Assembly (NCBI GenBank): GCA_016584495.1
Contig: WAID01000004.1
Coordinates: forward strand, 2,914,001-2,978,000
Source: Celoporthe dispersa
Taxonomy: Eukaryota > Ascomycota > Sordariomycetes > Diaporthales > Cryphonectriaceae
Length of the DNA stretch: 64,000 bases
Reading direction: 5' to 3'
Positions 23,305-34,810 of the stretch are shown one piece after another. The notes below the pieces were generated by a model. The model saw nothing but the letters and a program-made list of their open reading frames with translations, was not told the DNA's origin and searched no databases. Both the position numbers and the translations under genes were made by a program. The first letter of the stretch is position 1. Each line of letters starts with the position of its first letter.

Positions 23305-23957
23305 TCAGTCCAGGTTCAGCTTCCACAGGCCATCGCCCAGGAAATGCGCCTCCTCCACCACCGGCCCCTTGCCCTTCTCCTTGACGTCCTTGGTCCCGGC
23401 GACCAGCAAGCCCACGGCACACGCATGTTCCTTGCCCTCCGCCATTATGACCACGGGCTCCTCCTTCTCCAGCTCGCGGCTCCAGCGGCCGTCCTCATCC
23501 ACCCCTCGTCCCCGTCGCGCGGCTCCGGCAGCCGGCCCCCTTTGCTCGTCAGCCCGGGCGCCATGAGGGTGGCCCCGCTCAGCACGAAGCGGATGGCGCC
23601 GCGGTCTATGCGCACGGTGGGGAAGGCGGCAGGGAAGCGGTGGACGAGGCGCAGGTGCGGGAGGAGGGTGCCGCCGTCGTGCTGGAAGAAGACGGGCTCG
23701 CCGTCGATGACGTACAGGGACGCGCGGTCCGGCAGCTTCATCTGCTCGAGGGACGCCTTCTTGGGCAGGACCTCGTCGATGCAGGGGTTGAGGAGCGGGT
23801 AGGTCGAGAGGAGGGAGCCGCGCAGGGAGCGCTGCACGGAGGACTTGAGCTTGGACTTGGGCGCCGAGGATATGCTGTGTCGTGAGCGAGGGAGCGACTG
23901 TCAGCCTCTGGCGATACTGTAGCGCAGGGGAGGAATCACTCACTCTTTTTTAAACAT
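23305..23957 (-). CDS. tma20: Tma20/MCT-1 type PUA-domain translation factor; one frame break
   Basis: Minus strand: exon 1 is 23957-23944 (MFKKD), intron 23943-23875, exon 2 is 23874 down to 23305. Family members bind the 40S ribosome with Tma22 (DENR) and recycle post-termination subunits and tRNA. The sequence has the whole family pattern: SSAPKSKLKSSVQRSLRGSL, YPLLNPCIDEVLPKK, the YVIDGEPVFFQHDGGTLLPH block, then the PUA part with FVLSGATLMAPGLTSKGG and the end GDGLWKLNLD. The frame changes after LPEPRDGDEG. One more G in the coding-strand GGGG (plus-strand CCCC at 23502-23505) gives VDEDGRWSRELEKEEP and joins the C-terminal frame, making 194 aa. Tma20 is a conserved housekeeping gene in a normal context, so this is more likely a sequence error than loss of function. 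Confidence 0.88.
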
Positions 23958-24437
23958 CTTGACTGCTCTGGGCCTGGGCTATGGAATGCTCGTGTGGTGT
24001 ATGCTGGAGATGGTGGGAGGAGGGTGCGGTCTGGTGCTGCTAGCTGCAGAAAGAACCCCGCGATGCGACCGCGGGGCCAATGGATTTTGGGGGGGAGGGG
24101 GAGGGGGTGGGCCTGGCAGTAGAGTGGGGCGTCTCTTAAGTGACGGCGCGGGGCAGCGAGCAGACGAACAACACACGACAATCGAAGTCTCAACATCGGG
24201 TCTCAAGAGTCAACATCACATTATTCTGAGCTGCTATGTAGCAAGGCAGTGTTATTTTCGAGCAAGACGTCTCTATTGGAGTATGACTAGGTCGCGAGAG
24301 GCATCTCAGGAGGAAATAGGCTCGCACCAGCCGCCACCACTTCATCCCGCTATGCCCAGATCCCATCTCTCTTTCAGCTCAGCCCCCAAAAGAGGCGGCT
24401 CCTCTCAGACCAACCATAACAGCACGCCCGCACCAGC
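23958..24437. other. Intergenic, promoter of tma20
   Basis: 480 bases between two minus-strand genes. A G-rich stretch lies near 24090-24110. No gene is seen. Confidence 0.5.
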
Positions 24438-24771
24438 TTAGCCGTGGGTGACATGAGATACTGTGCCGTCCTCCTTGACGTGGATGTTGAGGCGGTCAGG
24501 ATTCAGGTCTCTGGTGACCATCTGACCGGGCTGGATGATGCGGTGGCTCTCGGGGAGTTGTCTCTTCGCGAAGAGCTACGAGAAGAAGAAAAAGAGGGCG
24601 TCGCTCAGTTAGTCCGTTGCCTGAACACATGATCGATCCTGGAGTGCTATGTGGACTTACAGTCTCGTTGGACTCTTCACCGTCGTGTAGCTGCTTGCCC
24701 ACCAGCTTGTTCATCCACTCCTCAGTCTTGTCGCCAGACTGCGTAGTCACGCCGGGAACAACGAGAGGCAT
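24438..24771 (-). CDS. Small peptidase inhibitor, I78 family
   Basis: Minus strand, exons 24771-24661 and 24575-24438; 82 aa. The N-terminal half reads MPLVVPGVTTQSGDKTEEWM then NKLVGKQL. The second half contains FAKRQLPESHRIIQPGQM, TRDLNPDRLNIHVKEDGT and VSHVTHG. LVGK, the 'LP..HR...PG' motif and 'DRLN....EDG.V..V..G' are hallmarks of the I78 serine-protease inhibitor family, related in shape to potato inhibitor I. No signal peptide is visible, so a cytosolic or vacuolar role against endogenous subtilisin-like proteases is more likely than secretion; that is inference. The intron (24660-24576) has a strong GTAAGT donor and CGTAG acceptor. A single open frame misreads the second exon, so the family is easily overlooked here. 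Confidence 0.87.
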
Positions 24772-26163
24772 CTTTTGGGCAGGTCGCTGAAGGGGGAAAT
24801 GATTTCGTAAAGTGTTCAATCAGTGTTCTGTTGGGGTATATGTCATTCTAGAGAGAGATATATCACGAGGGAGGTTGCAGGAAGGAGACAAGGTTCCACG
24901 CAGGCCCTCGTGTGCTGCGTTTTATGAGCCTCCTGCAGGAGACAGCCCACGCTGTGATGACGTAGGCCTGTCACAGGAAGTCCAGCGGGCCTTGGTCGTG
25001 CTAATGTCAGCAACCCTAACCCCGTTAACGTCAGGCTATGGCTATGGCTGCTGCTGCCCCTCCCAGGCCGTTTTGTACTGTGGTGGTCAGCCGCGAGGCA
25101 GAGGTGAGAGACTTTTTCCAAACACCTTGGTTGGCCATGGCAAAGAGATATGTTTTGGGGACCCAGGATGGGGAGAGCGGCGGAGAAGCCCAGATATATC
25201 GAGGTCTACGCTGACCTGCCGAGGTTCTGGGCTTTCAACACTTGATTTCGAGCCCCCTTCGTTGCCTGTGTGGAACTTCCTCCCGCTGGTCTCTCAATCC
25301 GCGGCGTGTCCTGAGGCTTCATCTCCTCTGATAATAAAAGGACTGACAATAGCCATGGACCACCTCTCCGTCTCGGTCGCCTGTGCTACCTTACCGTGGC
25401 TCTCCGCCTGGAAGGCCTCCACCAGTCGCGGTCTCACAACTGGTTTCTGTAATCCGAGATCATGTTTCCGGAGATCCCCCACACAACTCGCCCTCGTGTT
25501 GGCGATAGTAAAGCAAGAGCCGAACCCTCGGTGGCTGTCGTTCCGTACTTTTCACATATAAACTCATTCAGCCTGCGAAGGATATTCTTGGCGCGTCCGG
25601 GATTGGCCAGGCCATGATCCTGGTGCCGAGGTCCTGTTATCTTCCGTATATTGAATCATTTCAGCCGACCAATGCCGTCCTCCTCATTCCTGCCGCTTAC
25701 CCTGTTTACATTGTTTACATGGACAGAAACAGTTCCTGGAACTGCAAGGCTTACCCTGTTCATACCTATCCCTCCAGGCAGTACAGCTTGAGATTAATGA
25801 AGTCCCGCATGATGATTCCAGGGGAGGGTGTCGCCAGCAGTGCTGAACCCCAATCAAGTATGCTGTGGACTGACCACGAGGCCTCTCGCCGACCCACGAC
25901 AGATGTCTCCCCCGCGGGATGACCTGGATCGAGCGGCAGCCCCAGAGTGAGAGCAATCTATCGGTACCATCGAGAGCCGAGTCAAGTGGTCAGCAAGCGT
26001 TCAATATAAATTGGCCCCAAGCGCTACTTGCCTGTAACGTCTTGCGGGTGTGAACTTACATCAGGCGTAAACGTCAACCTCGGTGAGATTTACAGAAAGC
26101 CAGTACCTTTTCTTCTTCTTCTTTTTCACAGCCCAGAGATCTCAGGCGACCATAGGAATCACC
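24772..26163. other. Intergenic between divergent I78 and AA9 genes
   Basis: 1.4 kb shared promoter region. It includes TATAAA at about 25557, about 600 bases before the AA9 start, and a T-rich tract just before that start. No gene is supported. Confidence 0.5.
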
Positions 26164-27175
26164 ATGAAGACCACCTTGCTCACGGTCCTGGCGGGCCTGT
26201 CTGCCCACAGGGTCGCTGGCCACGCCACATTCCAGGACCTGTGGGTAGACGGAGTAGACCAGATAAGCTCCCTCGACCCGACCACCAAGACTGTTCTCTA
26301 GGCTGACGACCCCCATACCAGGCGACCTGCGTACGTCTTCCCCTGAGCAACAACCCCGTCACAGACGTCACCTCCGCCGACATCGCCTGCAACGTCGGCA
26401 CAAGCCCGGTCGCCCAGAACTGCGCCGTCAGCGCCGGGAGCACAGTCACGGTCGAGATGCACCAGCAGCCAGGCGACCGCTCGTGCGCCAATGAGGCCAT
26501 CGGCGGCGACCACTACGGCCCGGTGCAGGTCTACATGGCCAAGGTGGCCGACGCCAAGACGGCGGTCGGCGCCTCGGCCGGCTGGTTCAAGATCTTTGAG
26601 GACACGTGGGCCGACGCGGGCAGCTCCGGATCTGATGATTCCTGGGGCACCAAGGATCTCAATACCTGCTGCGGCAAGATGGACGTCAAGATCCCCTCGG
26701 ACATCGCGCCTGGGGATTATCTTCTCCGCGCTGAGGTCATCGCCCTGCACGTGGCGAGCTCGACCGGCGGCGCACAGTTCTACATGAGCTGCTACCAGAT
26801 CACCGTCAATGGGAGCGGTACGGCGTCGCCCGCAACGGTCAAGCTGCCTGGTGCATACTCGGCTTCTGACCCAGGGATCCTCATCAATATCTGTGAGTGA
26901 TTCTCTTTTGTTTCTTCTTCTTTTTTCTTTTCCTTCCCCTCCTTGTTCTTTCCCTTTCCCCTCGTCCCAACGTGTACACGTCTGGACCGAAGAGCGTCGG
27001 CGTTTTCTTTTTCACCAGACACTGACACCGAGTAGACCAGACAATGACGACCTATATCGCTCCGGGCCCAACTGTCGTGTCGGATGGAACGACAAAGAGT
27101 GCCGGGGCTGCGTGCGCTGGGTGCGAGGCAACCTGCACAGCTGCAGCGAAGAGAGCGCTGCAGACAGACTTCTAG
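26164..27175 (+). CDS. Secreted AA9 lytic polysaccharide monooxygenase, unusual first intron
   Basis: Best model: exons 26164-26262, 26322-26892 and 27036-27175; 269 aa. A signal peptide (about 1-19) is followed by His20, the N-terminal copper-binding His of AA9 enzymes, in HATFQDLWVDGVDQ. The second ligand is His97 in GGDHYGP, and the axial site is Gln185/Tyr187 in QFYMSCYQI, with conserved His176. These enzymes cleave cellulose or other beta-glucans oxidatively outside the cell. The C-terminus (IYQTMTTYIAPGP...CAGCEATC...) follows intron 26893-27035 and is not a CBM1. Exon 1 to exon 2 is odd: the family sequence DQ-ATCVRLP requires splicing after CAG at 26262, but the next bases are ATAAGC, not GTAAGC. 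The nearest canonical GT (26254) would remove Val-Asp-Gln. The branch-like CTGAC and acceptor at 26321 are intact. Confidence 0.85.
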
Positions 27176-28608
27176 GCAGTGGAGCGAGGGATTCCCACCG
27201 GGGCCTATGGACACTTGCCACCAGAGCTGTGCAAGAGGATTCTGGTACGCGGTGCCCTGACGTCGAGCGGGTTCACGTCATCTCGGCCCTTTTATCTAGT
27301 AGTCATTTTCAATAACACTTTACGACGCCACGAAGCCTTTTGGTGTGCTTCATAATCTCTGCAGCCAGCGCTCCGGGCAGACGGAATGAACGGCTTGCGG
27401 CCCGGCTGGAAATAAACCACATCCCACCTGACTCTGGTCTTCTAAAGCCACAGGTCCTGCATAATCGTAGGGTGACAGCAGTCCTCCCGCGTACGTGAGC
27501 AAATTCATCTGTAGGCAATAATTTTACACAGACGGTCTGACTCAAAGAAACAAGAAGGGGAGCAAAAAAACAGGGGGCTCATTGAGATATCGTCGCTATG
27601 ACTGTGCGGTGAACTCCACCGGCTCACCAGGCAGCAGTGACCCCACCTACCGTCCCTTGCCAGAGCCCGACCACGCCCTGTCCTATAAGTACCGCCTGCG
27701 CATCCGTCCCTCCAGACTGATTTTTTTCTTCTTTTTTTTTCTTTCCCTCTCCAACCTTCTCAAGTCACTTCTGGCTTTGATTAGATGTAGTATCTGTTCT
27801 TGACAGTGTAACAGCTGTTGAACCGGCCTCAGAAACGGGCCGGACATATTCTGTTCCGATAATTTTTGGTTCTCGGGGGGCCGGCCCTCTGCGGCTTGTC
27901 TACATGGCTGGTCCCCACTGTGTCCCTGGTATCACACTGTCTCCAGGTGGCGCGAAACTTCTCTTCTCTTGAAGCAGCTCTTTTCTTTTTCTTCTTCCTT
28001 TCTTTTCATTGCAGTCCTGGGCTTGCCTCAGGATGCGAAGAAGAATCTAGGAGGTGGTTCAACAGATAATTGTTCCCCAGACTATCACAGGAAATGGTAG
28101 ACATAAAAGGAGCACTTGTCTCTGCAGCATAATGAAATGTCGAGATAGTTCAAGTACACACATGTCATGATCATAAAGAGACAGCACCCGTGAACATCCA
28201 AGCTATCAACACCTGGCACTGAAAAGACCAAGACAAATACTTGGACCCAGCATAAACCATTGCATGCATTTCGCTACATATGGATATTCAACTAGCATTA
28301 CAGTCATAACCCACACAAGGGGTTGTGGGTTCATATCGAGGCCCTACAAGTACCTAGGTTATGCTGATCTCGGCCATCATACTAGTACTTGGTCCACTTG
28401 AGAGACAGACACCTGTTGGTGGGAGCATCAACAACAGCCAATTAGCAGGCACTGCACAGTGTCGCCTTGACATCAACTTTGTATCTGTGATATCGACAAG
28501 GCACCCGTCTCCTGAGGTGCTGAGACCATCGACCGAAAAATAACAGGCCGCAGCCATCCTGTCCCAAGCCTTCGTCATCACCCAGGCCTCACCATCGCAG
28601 AGCATCTT
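27176..28608. other. Intergenic between convergent AA9 and nst1 genes
   Basis: 1.4 kb. AATAAA near 27411 may serve the AA9 transcript. Several T-rich stretches are present. No gene is seen. Confidence 0.5.
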
Positions 28609-31600
28609 TCACCGGCTAAGAGCTGAGCTTGGGCTGGTCATCTGACCAGGTGCTCCAAAACCACCATAAGCCTGAGGTATCTTGTCAGCGTTCCATCTGA
28701 TGCTCCTGCCGTTAACACCCTCCTGGATGTCAAAGTTTCCGCCGCCGTTGGCCATGGTCCCCTCTGTCTCACAGAGAGCCAGAATGTCCATCTCGGTGAT
28801 CGGACCACTGCCCAGGGGGTTGTGCTCGACCCGGTCTTTCAACGTGTCCTGGACCAGGTTGAGCGCGGTGAAGCCATCCTCAGTAGGCGCCTGCACGGCG
28901 AACTCTCGGCACACCTGACAGAGCTTTTGCCGGACCACACTGGCTGGCTGGCGCGACGAGGCAGGCGGCCGGCCCATCCCCATGGGCGTGCTAAACCCAG
29001 GGATGGGACTGGTCATCGGCCAGCCGCCGGGGCCGGCGAGACCAGGAGGAGCAGCAGCTGGTGACTGTGCGAACGGGTTCATCACGGAGGGCTGGATCGG
29101 GCTGGAGCTCCAGAGCGGCTGGGACTGCTGGAGGATACCAGGGTCGCCGAATGGTAGAGATGGGAAGGCTGGTGATCGAGCTGGAGCCGGGAACCCCCGT
29201 CGTCCACCAGAGGCGAATTCTGGTAGTGTTGGAACGACATCATCGGAGTCGTCCAGAAGCGCACTGCTGCCAAGATGGTCTTCCATCTCGTCGCCACCCT
29301 TCGGCGCAGCCCTAGACGGCGAGCCTGAGGGCGGTCGCTGGCCCTGCACAACAGAGGCCGGGCGACCGATTGGCGTAGGGCGACCGATGGGCTGGGCTGA
29401 GTGCATCATTGGGGAATCAAAGCCATTGGACGGCTGGCGCGAATGCGAGCTTGGAATCGCGTCTTTGGAGCCATTTCCACTGAACGGCCCGATGGGATCC
29501 GCAGCTGGCTGGTGAAAGCCTGGCGGTGGGACAGGTGCTGGGAAGCCCCGACTCATCATAGGACTGCTCAGTCCCGGGGGGGCCATTCCTGGCGGTGGTC
29601 TGAAGCCTGGAGCGGGCGAGAACAGTGGGTTCGCGAATCCGGGAGGTGCTGCATGGAGACCTGGTGGGAAGTTCATGCCCACGGGCGGCATGTTGACCTG
29701 GGAAGGCTGGGTCGTCGGCGGAAAGCGTGCCATGTTGTTTGATTGCAATGGCGACATGGCGTGAGAGGCATTTGCCGAGTGGTGGCTCGCCACACTTCCT
29801 CTGTGGCTGGGAGGTCCTGATAAACCAGGGCTGTTCGGAGCAGGCGTGTGGCCGATCGGGGACTGGCTTAGGCTAGCAAGTTCGGATATCGACGCGGTTC
29901 CAAGACCGCTTGGGAAGCCATCTTGCTGTGACGCCTGGCGTGGCCGCACGGGCGTCGGTGCTTTGGGTAGCGCTGGCGTCGCAGCTGGTGGTTTCGGTGA
30001 TGCAGCGGTCGCAGTCAGAGGTTGTTGAGGCAGGGCCGGCAGTGCTGGGTTCGTGGCTTGCTGCGCCGGTCTCTTGGGAAGAGTCATCGTCGCAGGTGTC
30101 GCAAGGGCTGCGGCTTTCTTAGCTGCTCGCTCCTCTTGTTGTTTCTGCTTCTGGCTCGATTTGGACTCGGCCTTGGAGGGATGTCGGGTCTCGGCCTCCT
30201 TATCCCTCTGCCGCTTCTCGACATCGTGCTTGTCCTTGAGGGACTGGGCCTCGCGTTCCTTCTGCTCCCGAACCTCCTTCTCCTTCAGCTGGCGCTCTTC
30301 ACGGGCCTTCTTCTCGCGTTCCTTGGCCTCTCTAGCCTTGCGCTCCTGTTCAGCCTGCAGCTGTCTCTGCCGCTGCCTCTCGGCCTCCTTTCTCGCCCGC
30401 TCTTCCTCCTCCTCCTTCTTTTGGGCCTCCCTCTTCTTGCGCTTCTCCTCGGCCTTGCGTTTTGCCTCCTCGGCCTTCTCGGCCTCGGCCTGACGTCGAG
30501 CCTCCTCTTCTGCGGCGCGTTCCGCGTCTTTGCGCGCCTTCTCTTCCGCTGCGGCAGCCTTCTTCTGTGCCGCCTTCTCTTTCTTCTTCTGCGCCTCCTT
30601 GGCCTTCTTCTCCTTCCGCGCCTCCTCCTTGCGCAGCTCTTCCTCTTCCTCCTCCATGAGTTTGGCCTGCCGCTCTCTCGCGACCTTTTCGCGGTACGCT
30701 TGTAGGACACGCTGCTCAAACATCCTCGCGGCGAATATCTGGAACATCCGCCGGCCTTCCTCCATGCGCTGCTCTTCGGTCATTGTGTCCTGTGACTTTG
30801 TCAGGTATCCACCATCACATGCAGTCCAGCCCTGGTGACCGCGCCGCACGAACTCACATCGTCGTCTTCCTCATACTCGTCTTCCTCTTGGGAATCGTAG
30901 TCCTCGTCCTCGTCATCCTCGTACTCCTCGTCATCGACGGGCGGTGGAGGGGGATGCTCGTGACCAGGCAGGCCGCCATTGACGCTGTGACCGTAACTTC
31001 GGGCGTAAGGATCCTGGGCTGAGTCGACCTCGCGCGCCATGCGCCGCTCCGCAAGCTGTTCCATCATCTCGATAAACTTCTTGCCGTCGTTCTTCAGCAG
31101 GTCGTCCGCTACCGTGAGTATGCCACCTAGAAGCCATGTTACCATTGTGCGCCCAAGTTCAAGCACCAGAGATATCCCCTACCCTGAACAGTGAGACTGC
31201 TGCCAAAGTTGAAGAAGTCGGAAGCGTAGTCGCGGGCGACCTCTTCAGGCTCGTCGTCGCTGTACGCGTCCTCGTCGAGTTCGTCGTCGCTGTACGGCTC
31301 GTCGAGCTCGTCTTCTTCGTCCTCGTCGTCGACTCCGACATGCTCCACTATTCGCCCTCGCGAGGGCTGGTGGCCTGCATAGCTCGGAAACCTGCTGCTG
31401 TGGGGGAACCCAAAGTGCCGCGACGAGCCCATCATGGGCGGGTGGCCGTCATTCTGCGGGTGATTGGCGAACTGCTCGAGTTCCTCGTAGTAGGCGTCGT
31501 AGAGGCCCTCCAGCTCCTCCTCTATCGCGGTCCGCTTCCTGCCGCATACTGAACAGCTGCACGTGTGCTTCTGTTGCTCCTTCATCTTCTTGAGCACAGC

Positions 31601-32290
31601 GTCCTTTTCGACCTTGACAAGGGACTTGCGGTCATCCTCGCCGAGGCCGAGCCAGAACTCCTTGATCCTCTCCCTCTCTTCCTGGGAGCTGGTGTTCCAT
31701 ATCCGCTCCCTCGAGATCCCGGATCCTTGGGCAGTCATGGGTTGCGATGTCGATGAGGCTGGCAGGCTGTCCTCTTCGTCCGCCGCGGCGCCGCCCTTCT
31801 TTTTCTTCTTCTTGGACTTCTTGGACTTGCCAGTGGGCTCGGCTACATGACCATTAGTCGCGGCGTGCGTCGGGCGAAGCTGACTGTCAAGGTGATTGCC
31901 CTCGTCGCTGTAGTCCACCGTGTCGGGGTCTCCAGGTGGTCTGTGGCCTGCAGGTGAGGAGTGGTCCGACACGCCGTTGACGGCCGCTGCGGCGGCAGCC
32001 TTGGCGCGTTCTTTCTCGCGGCGCTTCTGCTTCTTGCGATTCACCGCGGTGGTGGGCCCGTTGCTGGTAGGTGGAACAGGAACGGTGCTGACCGGTGTGT
32101 TCGCGGGCGCGATGGTACCTGCAACTGGTGAGTGCTGCGCGGAGCTGGGAGCAGAGGTGCTCTCGGGCAGGGTGATGAATTTTGAGCCATCTCGGTTGCT
32201 GATTTTGGAGCCCTTGCCAGTGGGAGATGCTGGTGGTTGCTGACCAGCGGCGGGCGCCGGCTGGTTGCGGGCTCCTCCCTTGGCCTTCAT
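28609..32290 (-). CDS. nst1: Nst1-type stress response protein
   Basis: Minus strand: exons 32290-31183, 31126-30858 and 30789-28609; 1185 aa. It begins MKAKGGARNQPAPAAGQQPP, has a Lys-rich patch (KKSKKKKKKGG), a conserved core (RIWNTSSQEERERIKEFWLG, then a Cys pair in CSCSVCGRK) and an acidic block. Exon 2 carries ILTVADDLLKNDGKKFIEMME plus a Pro/Asp/Glu stretch. Exon 3 opens with the conserved MTEEQRMEEGRRMFQIFAAR, a very long charged coiled coil (Glu/Lys/Arg, about residues 490-690), then a Pro/Met/Gly-rich low-complexity tail and a folded C-terminal piece (QKLCQVCREF...). This order is diagnostic of fungal Nst1, named after a yeast protein that lowers salt tolerance when overexpressed. 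The start was chosen because the open frame upstream of 32290 is not protein-like. Confidence 0.92.
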
Positions 32291-33736
32291 GATGGGGAGC
32301 GCGTTCAGAGGAGAATGGCCACCGGTAGTGTCATAGAGGGGGATGTCGGCGACAGCTCGTCTCGGGTTCGAGGGAGGGGTAAGAGGGCTGAGATGCAGAC
32401 AGAAGAAGGGTCTGGTGGTAGGCACGGTAAGCCGGTCGGTCGATGGATGGATCGCGTTCTGCTTGGCGACGAGATGACGGTCAGTAACGATTGCGCGCGA
32501 CAGAACTTGGACTGTCATCGAAGGCCGTGGACGTGGCCAGCCACAGGGCTTGAACAGCTGACGCCCCAGACGTCGTCGGCAGCTTCGAGGGGAGCTATGA
32601 CGACGACTGCTGCCAGCGGCGAAGGATCGGACGGACTCGTGTGGACTGACCGCGCGGGGGAAAAAGAAAAGAACAAAAAAGAACCGGAAGCAGAAGTAAG
32701 AACAACTTGAGCCAAGGGAATGTGTTGTGTTGCGTTGTGGTCGCGCTCGAGACCAGAGGACGTGCCGCGGATCGTATTGTGGACGAGGCAAGGGAGTCTG
32801 GTTGAAGCCTGAACAGACGCCAAACGCATTCAGCATTCGGCGTAGTGCATGCAGTGCAGTGGAGGGCAGGAGAGAGGGGGGGCAGGCAGTGGACAGCGGG
32901 TGTAGGGCAGGGTAGGGCAAACAGGGAGGGCCCGAGGGAGGAGGGGTTCTCTTCCTTCAGGCTGCCCAACAGGCGGACGCGGGTTGCAGTGGGTTCTGTT
33001 GCCCTCAACTTACCTGGCCCGTCTAGACCTGGACTGGCTGCAGGTGACCAAGCGACCAGCTGAGCAGCACCTGAACGGGTGTAGAGGCCTGGGCTTCCTG
33101 TCGCATCTGGGGAGAGGGTCGGCGTTGTTGGTTCAGCTGGCTGCAGGGGGCAAGAAGAAAGCTGTGCCGCCTCGTCGAAAACCTTTGGGGGTCAGACGAG
33201 CTGATGGTGAATGTTGCTGCTTAGACGGCGGTCGTGAGGCCGAGCAATCAATCAGTCAGTTTTCCCAGGTCGGCAAACGGAAGGCATTGCAGCGCTAGTG
33301 ACACGGTAAATGTTGCCCCAAGGTATCCCTTGGGCGTGGCAAGGTCAGCAGGGTACGCGCTGACAACCTTTGGGGGCCCCCAGAGGGGCTAGAAGATGCT
33401 AGTCACGTGATGGGTGGGGCTTGTCCCCTCACCCGAGGACCTTGAAGGCTGGATCTTAAAAGCTATCAGGTTTCCCATTCTTGTCGATGATTGAATTTGG
33501 CATTCGTGTCGCTTTTTTCCACTCCCTTTCTCAGTCCACAACCAGGTCTTCTAGGACTTCTGTCCCTTGGCTCTTTTGGATTCCACCTGGGCTCCCACTG
33601 CTTTTCATCATTGCATGTTGGATGAGTCTACACCAGGTCACAGAAGAGGATCTCAAGGCTTGCCAGGGGCGTACGAATTCTTTTTTTTCTTCTTTTTCTT
33701 TCTTCCTTTCTCTCTCTCTCTTCTGCCCTGGTTCTG
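32291..33736. other. Promoter and leader of nst1
   Basis: 1.45 kb without a supported gene. It contains a small palindrome (CCCAAGG, 4 nt, CCTTGGG, near 33314-33331) and a T-rich stretch near 33680-33720, which would be the 3' end of the next gene's transcript. Confidence 0.5.
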
Positions 33737-34810
33737 TCAACTAGCAAAGGAGCCCTTGGTCCTGGACTTGATGGCCAGCACCTGACCTCCTATGATGATA
33801 TCACCATCTACTGGTGTCGCAGCACCGCCGCCAGTCGTAACATACAAGACATCAGCATCATCCTCACGTCTTCCGAACTTTGTAGACGTTGGCTCGGAGA
33901 TGGCCGTCGAGTTCAAGTTTCCAGCAATGATCTCCACATTTCCCCTGTGGTCGATTCTTTGGACTGTGTCTGCTCCTCCTGTTGCGATGAAGATGTTTCC
34001 CTCGCAGTCAAACGTGAAGTCATCCCACTGATCATAGGACGTGAGCTTCTCGGCGATGACCTGGAAGTCTCCCGCCGGCGTGCCGTCGGCCGCACTGAGA
34101 GGCACTCTCACGAGGGTGCCCTGTCCTATGTTGTCGAAATACAGGACCTCGTCTCGAACCTTCATGCCGTCTGTTCCCGCGGTCCCAAAGGCGTACACAT
34201 CCGCCGCCGCCGTGTACGTATTGTTAATAGCCACGGCATAATCGCCAGTGTCGGGATCCAGGCTATAAATAGTCCCGGCCTTCACGTCACCCACGAGGAG
34301 AAGCTGCTTCTCGGCGCTCGACACCACGGTCAGGCCGTTCAGAGAGCTTGCCTCTGGGATGTCGGCGATCTTCTTCACCTGCGGCGGGCTGGAGGTCATG
34401 GTGTCATTCGAGGTGATGTTCACACCGCCCAGGTCGACGGCCCAGACAGCCCACGTTCCGGCACCAGGGTCGCCTGTGGATAATGAGAAGTTCCCCGTGA
34501 CGACCGCGAAGACGTCTGGCTGGTACTCCACGATGCCGCTGAGGCCAAGAATCTCGGGGAATTCATAGACGACGAAGATCTCTCCGGGAAGCCGGGGCTC
34601 CACTAGATAGAGCTGAGGGAGGGTGAGTGGATTGACGAGAATCTGGCCGTTCGATCGCACGGCCAGGTTCTCCACGTACGTGTCCCAAGGAAACTCGTAG
34701 AGGGTGCTGACCGGATCACCGGATCGCCGTATATCATGAGCGCTTGGTGTTCTCGCTGCTACTGCCGCCGCCGAGAAGACGGCAAGAACCGAGAGTGCAT
34801 TGGACTTCAT
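33737..34810 (-). CDS. Secreted six-bladed beta-propeller, SMP-30/gluconolactonase-like
   Basis: Single exon, 357 aa. A signal peptide (about 1-19, MKSNALSVLAVFSAAAVAA) is followed by repeated strands typical of a six-bladed propeller: ENLAVRSNGQILVN, GLSGIVEYQPDVFAVVTGN, SLNGLTVVSSAEKQLLLVGD, GMKVRDEVLYFDNIGQGTLVRV, DFTFDCEGNIFIATGG and ADVLYVTTGGG. N-x-S/T sites suggest glycosylation. Similar secreted fungal proteins are often annotated SMP-30/gluconolactonase/LRE-like. The family binds a divalent metal and some members hydrolyse lactones, but I cannot identify the metal ligands with certainty, so an enzymatic role is unproven. The gene may respond to extracellular substrates like the AA9 gene 7 kb away, though nothing in the sequence links them. 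Confidence 0.82.
   Translation of the reverse strand: MKSNALSVLAVFSAAAVAARTPSAHDIRRSGDPVSTLYEFPWDTYVENLAVRSNGQILVNPLTLPQLYLVEPRLPGEIFVVYEFPEILGLSGIVEYQPDVFAVVTGNFSLSTGDPGAGTWAVWAVDLGGVNITSNDTMTSSPPQVKKIADIPEASSLNGLTVVSSAEKQLLLVGDVKAGTIYSLDPDTGDYAVAINNTYTAAADVYAFGTAGTDGMKVRDEVLYFDNIGQGTLVRVPLSAADGTPAGDFQVIAEKLTSYDQWDDFTFDCEGNIFIATGGADTVQRIDHRGNVEIIAGNLNSTAISEPTSTKFGRREDDADVLYVTTGGGAATPVDGDIIIGGQVLAIKSRTKGSFAS

Noticed and set aside
28310..28345. GGGTTCATATCGAGG as a tRNA T arm
   Set aside because: The GTTCRA core is not matched and no cloverleaf can be drawn.
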